64,000 nucleotides of DNA. Origin: Henricia sp. BOLD:AAB3569. Taxonomy: Eukaryota > Echinodermata > Asteroidea > Spinulosida > Echinasteridae. Below, in pieces: positions 1 to 9,771 of this stretch (position 1 is the stretch's first letter; every line of letters begins with the position of its first letter). The stretch spans positions 1-64,000 of the forward strand of contig JBBELK010001544.1 of NCBI GenBank assembly GCA_037783545.1, written 5' to 3'. A model generated the notes under the pieces. The model ran no database searches, was not told the origin of the DNA, and worked only from the letters and a program-made list of their open reading frames with translations. Made by a program: the position numbers and the translations under genes.

Positions 1-19
1 GCTCCAAACACTCTATATT
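1..19. repeat. Left-edge partial monomer
   Basis: The window opens at phase 278 of a family A monomer, within GCTCCAAACACTC. The array therefore continues to the left of the window. Confidence 0.95.
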
Positions 20-84
20 GCGCACTTGTCCTAAAAAATTGACAGACTTTCGCCGGGAAATGGCAGAGAAATTCCAGAGTTTAG

Positions 85-96
85 AAAAAAAAGGGG
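85..96. repeat. A8G4 homopolymer pair, main length-variable tract
   Basis: The tract is A8 followed by G4 in most monomers. A7 copies give 295-bp monomers (for example 3,638, 9,250, 13,388) and A9 copies give 297-bp monomers (for example 2,453, 13,684). G5 variants occur at 16,060, 17,830, 20,198 and 28,789. A few copies have an interrupted tract such as GAAACAAAGG (29,373 and 35,887) or GAAAGAAAAGG (family B, for example 56,101). Replication slippage is the usual explanation for such change. It is what shifts the reading frame between neighbouring monomers. Confidence 0.9.
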
Positions 97-176
97 TTGG
101 CGCTTCCTGGATGCTCCCGCAACCTGTGGCTGTCTGTACACACCTCTTTGGTGTATTCCTGACTCGTGCGCATGCT

Positions 177-191
177 CAGTCCTTCGGACTG
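177..191. repeat. Perfect 6-bp inverted repeat inside each monomer
   Basis: CAGTCC-TTC-GGACTG can form a six-base-pair stem with a three-base loop. It occurs at phase 158-172 of nearly every monomer in both families. Variants break it without a matching change on the other arm: CAGACC at 39,232 and 41,598, TTCAGACTG at 30,657 and 31,546, and CAGTAC at 50,469. That argues against selection for an RNA or cruciform stem. Confidence 0.75.
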
Positions 192-250
192 TCGTTGACG
201 CGGCCCAGTTTGGGACGGGATTTTGGTCAAAGTGTGGTCCAAACGTCGGC

Positions 251-388
251 AAATTTGGAGGTCAAAAAATATTCCGACGAACTTCAAATTTTGCATGCTC
301 CAAACACTCTATATTGCGCACTTGTCCTAAAAAATTGACAGACTTTCGCCAGGAAATGGCAGAGAAATTTCAGAGTTTAGAAAAAAAA
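251..388. repeat. AT-rich, A-tract-bearing half of the monomer
   Basis: About 138 bp at 36% GC holds AAATTT, two A6 tracts, AAATTTT, TATATT and A8, and bridges one monomer to the next. The remaining 158 bp of the monomer (93-250 in the first copy) is about 58% GC. This alternation repeats through the array. It could position nucleosomes on the GC-rich half, but that is inference. Confidence 0.7.
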
Positions 389-611
389 GGGGTTGGCGCT
401 TCCTGGATGCTCCCGCAACCTGTGGCTGTCTGTACACACCTCTTTGGTGTATTCCTGACTCGTGCGCATGCTCAGTCCTTCGGACTGTCGTTGACGCGGC
501 CCAGTTTGGGACGGGATTTTGGTCAAAGTGTGGTCCAAACGTCGGCAAATTTGGAGGTCAAACAATATTCCGACGAACTTCAAATTTTGCATGCTCCAAA
601 CACTATATATT
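316..611. repeat. Reference family A monomer, with internal anatomy
   Basis: This 296-bp copy shows the layout. Phase 1-12 is GCGCACTTGTCC, followed by an A6 tract at phase 14-19. A near-palindrome TTTCGCCGGGAAA usually sits at phase 29-41 (this copy reads CCAGG instead of CCGGG). The A8G4 tract is at phase 66-77. A GC-rich segment runs over phase 74-231 and includes a TGTACA site, a first GCATGC and the inverted repeat CAGTCC-TTC-GGACTG. An AT-rich tail has AAATTT, A6 and AAATTTT blocks and a second GCATGC. In a copy with the common GACGCGG variant I count 69 C, 73 G and 16 CpG dinucleotides, about the number expected by chance. This copy carries a private change, GTCAAACAATATT, at its A6 tract. 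Confidence 0.9.
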
Positions 612-3600
612 GCGCACTTGTCCTAAAAAATTGACAGACTTTCGCCGGGAAATGGCAGAGAAATTTCAGAGTTTAGAAAAAAAAGGGGTTGGCGCTTCCT
701 GGATGCTCCCGCAACCTGTGGCTGTCTGTACACACCTCTTTGGTGTATTCCTGACTCGTGCGCATGCTCAGTCCTTCGGACTGTCGTTGACACGGCCCAG
801 TTTGGGACGGGATTTTGGTCAAAGTGTGGTCCAAACGTCGGCAAATTTGGAGGTCAAAAAATATTCCGACGAACTTCAAATTTTGCATGCTCCAAACACT
901 CTATATTGCGCACTTGTCCTAAAAAATTGACAGACTTTCGCCGGGAAATGGCAGAGAAATTCCAGAGTTTAGAAAAAAAAGGGGTTGGCGCTTCCTGGAT
1001 GCTCCCGCAACCTGTGGCTGTCTGTACACACCTCTTTGGTGTATTCCTGACTCGTGCGCATGCTCAGTCCTTCGGACTGTCGTTGACACGGCCCAGTTTG
1101 GGTCGGGATTTTGGTCAAAGTGTGGTCCAAACGTCGGCAAATTTGGAGGTCCAAAAATATTCCGACGAACTTCAAATTTTGCATGCTCCAAACACTCTAT
1201 ATTGCGCACTTTTCCTAAAAAAATGACAGACTTTCGCCGGGAAATGGCAGAGAAATTTCAGAGTTTAGAAAAAAAAGGGGTTGGCGCTTCCTGGATGCTC
1301 CCGCAACCTGTGGCTGTCTGTACACACCTCTTTGGTGTATTCCTGACTCGTGCGCATGCTCAGTCCTTCGGACTGTCGTTGACGCGGCCCAGTTTGGGAC
1401 GGGATTTTGGTCAAAGTGTGGTCCAAACGTCGGCAAATTTGGAGGTCAAAAAATATTCCGACGAACTTCAAATTTTGCATGCTCCAAACACTCTATATTG
1501 CGCACTTGTCCTAAAAAATTGACAGACTTTCGCCGGGAAATGGCAGAGAAATTTCAGAGTTTAGAAAAAAAAGGGGTTGGCGCTTCCTGGATGCTCCCGC
1601 AACCTGTGGCTGTCTGTACACACCTCTTTGGTGTATTCCTGACTCGTGCGCATGCTCAGTCCTTCGGACTGTCGTTGACACGGCCCAGTTTGGGACGGGA
1701 TTTTGGTCAAAGTGTGGTCCAAACGTCGGCAAATTTGGAGGTCAAAAAATATTCCGACGAACTTCAAATTTTGCATGCTCCAAACACTCTATATTGCGCA
1801 CTTGTCCTAAAAAATTGACAGACTTTCGCCGGGAAATGGCAGAGAAATTTCAGAGTTTAGAAAAAAAAGGGGTTGGCGCTTCCTGGATGCTCCCGCAACC
1901 TGTGGCTGTCTGTACACACCTCTTTGGTGTATTCCTGACTCGTGCGCATGCTCAGTCCTTCGGACTGTCGTTGACACGGCCCAGTTTGGGTCGGGATTTT
2001 GGTCAAAGTGTGGTCCAAACGTCGGCAAATTTGGAGGTCAAAAAATATTCCGACGAACTTCAAATTTTGCATGCTCCAAACACTCTATATTGCGCACTTG
2101 TCCTGAAAAATTGACAGACTTTCGCCGGGAAATGGCAGAGAAATTTCAGAGTTTAGAAAAAAAAGGGGTTGGCGCTTCCTGGATGCTCCCGCAACCTGTG
2201 GCTGTCTGTACACACCTCTTTGGTGTATTCCTGACTCGTGCGCATGCTCAGTCCTTCGGACTGTCGTTGACGCGGCCCAGTTTGGGACGGGATTTTGGTC
2301 AAAGTGTGGTCCAAACGTCGGCAAATTTGGAGGTCAAAAAATATTCCGACGAACTTCAAATTTTGCATGCTCCAAACACTCTATATTGCGCACTTGTCCT
2401 AAAAAATTGACAGACTTTCGCCGGGAAATGGCAGAGAAATTTCAGAGTTTAGAAAAAAAAAGGGGTTGGCGCTTCCTGGATGCTCCCGCAACCTGTGGCT
2501 GTCTGTACACACCTCTTTGGTGTATTCCTGACTCGTGCGCATGCTCAGTCCTTCGGACTGTCGTTGACACGGCCCAGTTTGGGTCGGGATTTTGGTCAAA
2601 GTGTGGTCCAAACGTCGGCAAATTTGGAGGTCAAAAAATATTCCGACGAACTTCAAATTTTGCATGCTCCAAACACTCTATATTGCGCACTTGTCCTAAA
2701 AAATTGACAGACTTTCGCCGGGAAATGGCAGAGAAATTTCAGAGTTTAGAAAAAAAAGGGGTTGGCGCTTCCTGGATGCTCCCGCAACCTGTGGCTGTCT
2801 GTACACACCTCTTTGGTGTATTCCTGACTCGTGCGCATGCTCAGTCCTTCGGACTGTCGTTGACGCGGCCCAGTTTGGGACGGGATTTTGGTCAAAGTGT
2901 GGTCCAAACGTCGGCAAATTTGGAGGTCAAAAAATATTCCGACGAACTTCAAATTTTGCATGCTCCAAACACTCTATATTGCGCACTTGTCCTAAAAAAT
3001 TGACAGACTTTCGCCAGGAAATGGCAGATAAATTTCAGAGTTTAGAAAAAAAAGGGGTTGGCGCTTCCTGGATGCTCCCGCAACCTGTGGCTGTCTGTAC
3101 ACACCTCTTTGGTGTATTCCTGACTCGTGCGCATGCTCAGTCCTTCGGACTGTCGTTGACGCCGCCCAGTTTGGGACGGGATTTTGGTCAAAGTGTGGTC
3201 CAAACGTCGGCAAATTTGGAGGTCAAAAAATATTCCGACGAACTTCAAATTTTGCATGCTCCAAACACTCTATATTGCGCACTTGTCCTAAAAAATTGAC
3301 AGACTTTCGCCGGGAAATGGCAGAGAAATTTCAGAGTTTAGAAAAAAAAGGGGTTGGCGCTTCCTGGATGCTCCCGCAACCTGTGGCTGTCTGTACACAC
3401 CTCTTTGGTGTATTCCTGACTCGTGCGCATGCTCAGTCCTTCGGACTGTCGTTGACACGGCCCATTTTGGGTCGGGATTTTGGTCAAAGTGTGGTCCAAA
3501 CGTCGGCAAATTTGGAGGTCAAAAAATATTCCGACGAACTTCAAATTTTGCATGCTCCAAACACTCTATATTGCGCACTTGTCCTAAAAAAATGACATAC

Positions 3601-5918
3601 TTTCGCCGGGAAATGGCAGAGAAATTTCAGAGTTTAGAAAAAAAGGGGTTGGCGCTTCCTGGATGCTCCCGCAACCTGTGGCTGTCTGTACACACCTCTT
3701 TGGTGTATTCCTGACTCGTGCGCATGCTCAGTCCTTCGGACTGTCGTTGACACGGCCCAGTTTGGGACGGGATTTTGGTCAAAGTGTGGTCCAAACGTCG
3801 GCAAATTTGGAGGTCAAAAAATATTCGGACGAACTTCAAATTTTGCATGCTCCAAACACTCTATATTGCGCACTTGTCCTAAAAAATTGACAGACTTTCG
3901 CCGGGAAATGGCAGAGAAATTTCAGAGTTTAGAAAAAAAAGGGGTTGGCGCTTCCTGGATGCTCCCGCAACCTGTGGCTGTCTGTACACACCTCTTTGGT
4001 GTATTCCTGACTCGTGCGCATGCTCAGTCCTTCGGACTGTCGTTGACGCGGCCCAGTTTGGGACGGGATTTTGGTCAAAGTGTGGTCCAAACGTCGGCAA
4101 ATTTGGAGGTCAAAAAATATTCCGACGAACTTCAAATTTTGCATGCTCCAAACACTCTATATTGCGCACTTGTCCTAAAAAATTGACAGACTTTCGCCAG
4201 GAAATGGCAGAGAAATTTCAGAGTTTAGAAAAAAAAGGGGTTGGCGCTTCCTGGATGCTCCCGCAACCTGTGGCTGTCTGTACACACCTCTTTGGTGTAT
4301 TCCTGACTCGTGCGCATGCTCAGTCCTTCGGACTGTCGTTGACGCGGCCCAGTTTGGGACGGGATTTTGGTCAAAGTGTGGTCCAAACGTCGGCAAATTT
4401 GGAGGTCAAACAATATTCCGACGAACTTCAAATTTTGCATGCTCCAAACACTCTATATTGCGCACTTGTCCTAAAAAATTGACAGACTTTCGCCGGGAAA
4501 TGGCAGAGAAATTTCAGAGTTTAGAAAAAAAGGGGTTGGCGCTTCCTGGATGCTCCCGCAACCTGTGGCTGTCTGTACACACCTCTTTGGTGTATTCCTG
4601 ACTCGTGCGCATGCTCAGTCCTTCGGACTGTCGTTGACATGGCCCAGTTTGGGACGGGATTTTGGTCAAAGTGTGGTCCAAACGTCGGCAAATTTGGAGG
4701 TCAAAAAATATTCCGACGAACTTCAAATTTTGCATGTTCCAAACACTCTATATTGCGCACTTGTCCTAAAAAATTGACAGACTTTCGCCGGGAAATGGCA
4801 GAGAAATTCCAGAGTTTAGAAAAAAAAGGGGTTGGCGCTTCCTGGATGCTCCCGCAACCTGTGGCTGTCTGTACACACCTCTTTGGTGTATTCCTGACTC
4901 GTGCGCATGCTCAGTCCTTCGGACTGTCGTTGACGCGGCCCAGTTTGGGACGGGATTTTGGTCAAAGTGTGGTCCAAACGTCGGCAAATTTAGAGGTCAA
5001 AAAATATTCCGACGAACTTCAAATTTTGCATGCTCCAAACACTCTATATTGCGCACTTGTCCTAAAAAATTGACAGACTTTCGCCAGGAAATGGCAGAGA
5101 AATTTCAGAGTTTAGAAAAAAAAGGGGTTGGCGCTTCCTGGATGCTCCCGCAACCTGTGGCTGTCTGTACACACCTCTTTGGTGTATTCCTGACTCGTGC
5201 GCATGCTCAGTCCTTCGGACTGTCGTTGACGCGGCCCAGTTTGGGACGGGATTTTGGTCAAAGTGTGGTCCAAACGTCGGCAAATTTGGAGGTCAAAAAA
5301 TATTCCGACGAACTTCAAATTTTGCATGCTCCAAACACTCTATATTGCGCACTTGTCCTAAAAAATTGACAGACTTTCGCCAGGAAATGGCAGAGAAATT
5401 TCAGAGTTTAGAAAAAAAAGGGGTTGGCGCTTCCTGGATGCTCCCGCAACCTGTGGCTGTCTGTACACACCTCTTTGGTGTATTCCTGACTCGTGCGCAT
5501 GCTCAGTCCTTCGGACTGTCGTTGACGCGGCCCAGTTTGGGACGGGATTTTGGTCAAAGTGTGGTCCAAACGTCGGCAAATTTGGAGGTCAAACAATATT
5601 CCGACGAACTTCAAATTTTGCATGCTCCAAACACTCTATATTGCGCACTTGTCCTAAAAAATTGACAGACTTTCGCCGGGAAATGGCAGAGAAATTTCAG
5701 AGTTTAGAAAAAAAAGGGGTTGGCGCTTCCTGGATGCTCCCGCAACCTGTGGCTGTCTGTACACACCTCTTTGGTGTATTCCTGACTCGTGCGCATGCTC
5801 AGTCCTTCGGACTGTCGTTGACACGGCCCAGTTTGGGACGGGATTTTGGTCAAAGTGTGGTCCAAACGTCGGCAAATTTGGAGGTCAAAAATATTCCGAC
5901 GAACTTCAAATTTTGCAT

Positions 5919-8309
5919 GCTCCAAACACTCTATATTGCGCACTTGTCCTAAAAAATTGACAGACTTTCGCCGGGAAATGGCAGAGAAATTCCAGAGTTT
6001 AGAAAAAAAAGGGGTTGGCGCTTCCTGGATGCTCCCGCAACCTGTGGCTGTCTGTACACACCTCTTTGGTGTATTCCTGACTCGTGCGCATGCTCAGTCC
6101 TTCGGACTGTCGTTGACGCGGCCCAGTTTGGGACGGGATTTTGGTCAAAGTGTGGTCCAAACGTCGGCAAATTTGGAGGTCAAAAAATATTCCGACGAAC
6201 TTCAAATTTTGCATGCTCCAAACACTCTATATTGCGCACTTGTCCTAAAAAATTGACAGACTTTCGCCAGGAAATGGCAGAGAAATTTCAGAGTTTAGAA
6301 AAAAAAGGGGTTGGCGCTTCCTGGATGCTCCCGCAACCTGTGGCTGTCTGTACACACCTCTTTGGTGTATTCCTGACTCGTGCGCATGCTCAGTCCTTCG
6401 GACTGTCGTTGACGCGGCCCAGTTTGGGACGGGATTTTGGTCAAAGTGTGGTCCAAACGTCGGCAAATTTGGAGGTCAAACAATATTCCGACGAACTTCA
6501 AATTTTGCATGCTCCAAACACTCTATATTGCGCACTTGTCCTAAAAAATTGACAGACTTTCGCCGGGAAATGGCAGAGAAATTTCAGAGTTTAGAAAAAA
6601 AGGGGTTGGCGCTTCCTGGATGCTCCCGCAACCTGTGGCTGTCTGTACACACCTCTTTGGTGTATTCCTGACTCGTGCGCATGCTCAGTCCTTCGGACTG
6701 TCGTTGACACGGCCCAGTTTGGGACGGGATTTTGGTCAAAGTGTGGTCCAAACGTCGGCAAATTTGGAGGTCAAAAAATATTCCGACGAACTTCAAATTT
6801 TGCATGCTCCAAACACTCTATATTGCGCACTTGTCCTAAAAAATTGACAGACTTTCGCCGGGAAATGGCAGAGAAATTCAGAGTTTAGAAAAAAAAGGGG
6901 TTGGCGCTTCCTGGATGCTCCCGCAACCTGTGGCTGTCTGTACACACCTCTTTGGTGTATTCCTGACTCGTGCGCATGCTCAGTCCTTCGGACTGTCGTT
7001 GACACGGCCCAGTTTGGGTCGGGATTTGGTCAAAGTGTGGTCCAAACGTCGGCAAATTTGGAGGTCAAAAAATATTCCGACGAACTTCAAATTTTGCATG
7101 CTCCAAACACTCTATATTGCGCACTTTTCCTAAAAAATGACAGACTTTCGCCGGGAAATGGCAGAGAAATTTCAGAGTTTAGAAAAAAAAGGGGTTGGCG
7201 CTTCTGGATGCTCCCGCAACCTGTGGCTGTCTGTACACACCTCTTTGGTGTATTCCTGACTCGTGCGCATGCTCAGTCCTTCGGACTGTCGTTGACGCGG
7301 CCCAGTTTGGGACGGGATTTTGGTCAAAGTGTGGTCCAAACGTCGGCAAATTTGGAGGTCAAAAAATATTCCGACGAACTTCAAATTTTGCATGCTCCAA
7401 ACACTCTATATTGCGCACTTGTCCTAAAAAATTGACAGACTTTCGCCGGGAAATGGCAGAGAAATTTCAGAGTTTAGAAAAAAAAGGGGTTGGCGCTTCC
7501 TGGATGCTCCCGCAACCTGTGGCTGTCTGTACACACCTCTTTGGTGTATTCTGACTCGTGCGCATGCTCAGTCCTTCGGACTGTCGTTGACACGGCCCAG
7601 TTTGGGACGGGATTTTGGTCAAAGTGTGGTCCAAACGTCGGCAAATTTGGAGGTCAAAAAATATTCCGACGAACTTCAAATTTTGCATGCTCCAAACACT
7701 CTATATTGCGCACTTGTCCTAAAAAATTGACAGACTTTCGCCGGGAAATGGCAGAGAAATTTCAGAGTTTAGAAAAAAAAGGGGTTGGCGCTTCCTGGAT
7801 GCTCCCGCAACCTGTGGCTGTCTGTACACACCTCTTTGGTGTATTCCTGACTCGTGCGCATGCTCAGTCCTTCGGACTGTCGTTGACACGGCCCAGTTTG
7901 GGTCGGGATTTTGGTCAAAGTGTGGTCCAAACGTCGGCAAATTTGGAGGTCAAAAATATTCCGACGAACTTCAAATTTTGCATGCTCCAAACACTCTATA
8001 TTGCGCACTTGTCCTGAAAAATTGACAGACTTTCGCCGGGAAATGGCAGAGAAATTTCAGAGTTTAGAAAAAAAAGGGGTTGGCGCTTCCTGGATGCTCC
8101 CGCAACCTGTGGCTGTCTGTACACACCTCTTTGGTGTATTCCTGACTCGTGCGCATGCTCAGTCCTTCGGACTGTCGTTGACGCGGCCCAGTTTGGGACG
8201 GGATTTTGGTCAAAGTGTGGTCCAAACGTCGGCAAATTTGGAGGTCAAAAAATATTCCGACGAACTTCAAATTTTGCATGCTCCAAACACTCTATATTGC
8301 GCACTTGTC
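5919..8309. repeat. Segmental duplicate, copy 2, with homopolymer contractions
   Basis: This copy matches 1-2,399 but is seven bases shorter. All seven differences are one-base losses in short homopolymers: A8 to A7 near 6,595, CC to C near 6,879, T4 to T3 near 7,025, A7 to A6 near 7,132, CC to C near 7,204, CC to C near 7,551, and A6 to A5 near 7,953. Another A6-to-A5 loss sits just upstream at 5,887. The one-sided pattern suggests either local consensus error or a degraded copy. Confidence 0.78.
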
Positions 8310-9482
8310 CTAACAAATTGACAGACTTTCGCCAGGAAATGGCAGAGAAATTTCAGAGTTTAGAAAAAAAAGGGGTTGGCGCTTCCTGGATGCTCCCGCA
8401 ACCTGTGGCTGTCTGTACACACCTCTTTGGTGTATTCCTGACTCGTGCGCATGCTCAGTCCTTCGGACTGTCGTTGACACGGCCCAGTTTGGGACGGGAT
8501 TTTGGTCAAAGTGTGGTCCAAACGTCGGCAAATTTGGAGGTCAAAAAATATTCCGACGAACTTCAAATTTTGCATGCTCCAAACACTCTATATTGCGCAC
8601 TTGTCCTAAAAAATTGACAGACTTTCGCCGGGAAATGGCAGAGAAATTCCAGAGTTTAGAAAAAAAAGGGTTGGCGCTTCCTGGATGCTCCCGCAACCTG
8701 TGGCTGTCTGTACACACCTCTTTGGTGTATTCCTGACTCGTGCGCATGCTCAGTCCTTCGGACTGTCGTTGACACGGCCCAGTTTGGGACGGGATTTTGG
8801 TCAAAGTGTGGTCCAAACGTCGGCAAATTTGGAGGTCAAAAAATATTCCGACGAACTTCAAATTTTGCATGCTCCAAACACTCTATATTGCGCACTTGTC
8901 CTAAAAAATTGACAGACTTTCGCCGGGAAATGGCAGAGAAATTCCAGAGTTTAGAAAAAAAGGGGTTGGCGCTTCCTGGATGCTCCCGCAACCTGTGGCT
9001 GTCTGTACACACCTCTTTGGTGTATTCCTGACTCGTGCGCATGCTCAGTCCTTCGGACTGTCGTTGACACGGCCCAGTTTGGGTCGGGATTTTGGTCAAA
9101 GTGTGGTCCAAACGTCGGCAAATTTGGAGGTCAAAAAATATTCCGACGAACTTCAAATTTTGCATGCTCCAAACACTCTATATTGCGCACTTGTCCTAAA
9201 AAAATGACATACTTTCGCCGGGAAATGGCAGAGAAATTTCAGAGTTTAGAAAAAAAGGGGTTGGCGCTTCCTGGATGCTCCCGCAACCTGTGGCTGTCTG
9301 TACACACCTCTTTGGTGTATTCCTGACTCGTGCGCATGCTCAGTCCTTCGGACTGTCGTTGACGCGGCCCAGTTTGGGACGGGATTTTGGTCAAAGTGTG
9401 GTCCAAACGTCGGCAAATTTGGAGGTCAAAAAATATTCCGACGAACTTCAAATTTTGCATGCTCCAAACACTCTATATTGCG

Positions 9483-9771
9483 CACTTGTCCTAAAAAATT
9501 GACAGACTTTCGCCGGGAAATGGCAGAGAAATTCCAGAGTTTAGAAAAAAAAGGGTTGGCGCTTCCTGGATGCTCCCGCAACCTGTGGCTGTCTGTACAC
9601 ACCTCTTTGGTGTATTCCTGACTCGTGCGCATGCTCAGTCCTTCGGACTGTCGTTGACACGGCCCAGTTTGGGTTTTGGTCAAAGTGTGGTCCAAACGTC
9701 GGCAAATTTGGAGGTCAAAAAATATTCCGACGAACTTCAAATTTTGCATGCTCCAAACACTCTATATTGCG
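9483..9771. repeat. Family A monomer with 6-bp internal deletion
   Basis: The segment normally reading GGGTCGGGATTTTGG reads GGGTTTTGG at about 9,671, a loss of six bases. It also has A8G3 in place of A8G4, so the monomer is 289 bp long. The change is private to this copy. Confidence 0.8.

Larger units (their letters stand above)
1..2399. repeat. Segmental duplicate, copy 1 (about 8 monomers)
   Basis: The order of monomer variants matches 5,919-8,309. Shared marks include an ATTCCAG monomer, then CGCCAGG with GTCAAACAATATT, then a GGGTCGG monomer followed by CACTTTTCC, and finally CCTGAAAAATTG at 2,102 matched at 8,013. The spacing is 5,918 bp at the left and 5,911 bp at the right, about 20 monomers. 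The match ends where this copy has an A9 tract (2,453) and the other has A8 and CTAACAAATTG. The left limit lies outside the window. Confidence 0.8.

Noticed and set aside
48..60. TTTCGCCGGGAAA near-palindrome as a protein-binding site (E2F- or STAT-like)
   Set aside because: It does not match either consensus exactly, and common variants (CGCCAGG, CGCCTGG, CCGGAAAATGG) break it with no sign of constraint.
177..191. Hairpin CAGTCC-TTC-GGACTG as a functional RNA or cruciform element
   Set aside because: Changes on one arm are never matched by changes on the other, and the stem is only six pairs, so there is no evidence of selection.
61..240. RNA polymerase III promoter or SINE origin (TGGCAGAGAAA as box A, GGTCAAAGTG as box B)
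   Set aside because: Both motifs have mismatches at key positions and lie about 165 bp apart, too far for a tRNA-type promoter. No tRNA or 5S rRNA sequence is visible.
264..285. Possible CENP-B box on the minus strand (TTCGTCGGAATATTTT)
   Set aside because: The core TTCGTCGGAA is close to the start of the mammalian CENP-B box, but the required CGGG at the 3' side is ATTT here. Only half of the essential bases match, so I do not call a binding site.
81..296. Minus-strand ORF of about 71 codons starting with ATG in most monomers
   Set aside because: Two of the three A/B differences inside it are silent, which made me look twice. The common within-family changes at phases 181 and 196 alter residues (R/C and S/T), and the end point varies with A-tract length. 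There is no recognised domain or regulatory context. Transcript data would be needed to revive it.
299..316. CTCTATATTGCGCAC as a TATA-type promoter in each monomer
   Set aside because: TATATT alone in an AT-rich block is weak, with no downstream gene or conserved start.
18..338. Plus-strand ORF of about 106 codons recurring in nearly every monomer
   Set aside because: It opens with TTG and the first in-frame ATG is at 60. The reading frame overlaps the next monomer, and 296 bp is not a multiple of three. All four fixed A/B differences change the amino acid (F/L, K/E, Y/C, N/K), single-base indels in the A tract break it often, and I recognise no domain. It is best seen as a by-product of a stop-poor repeat.
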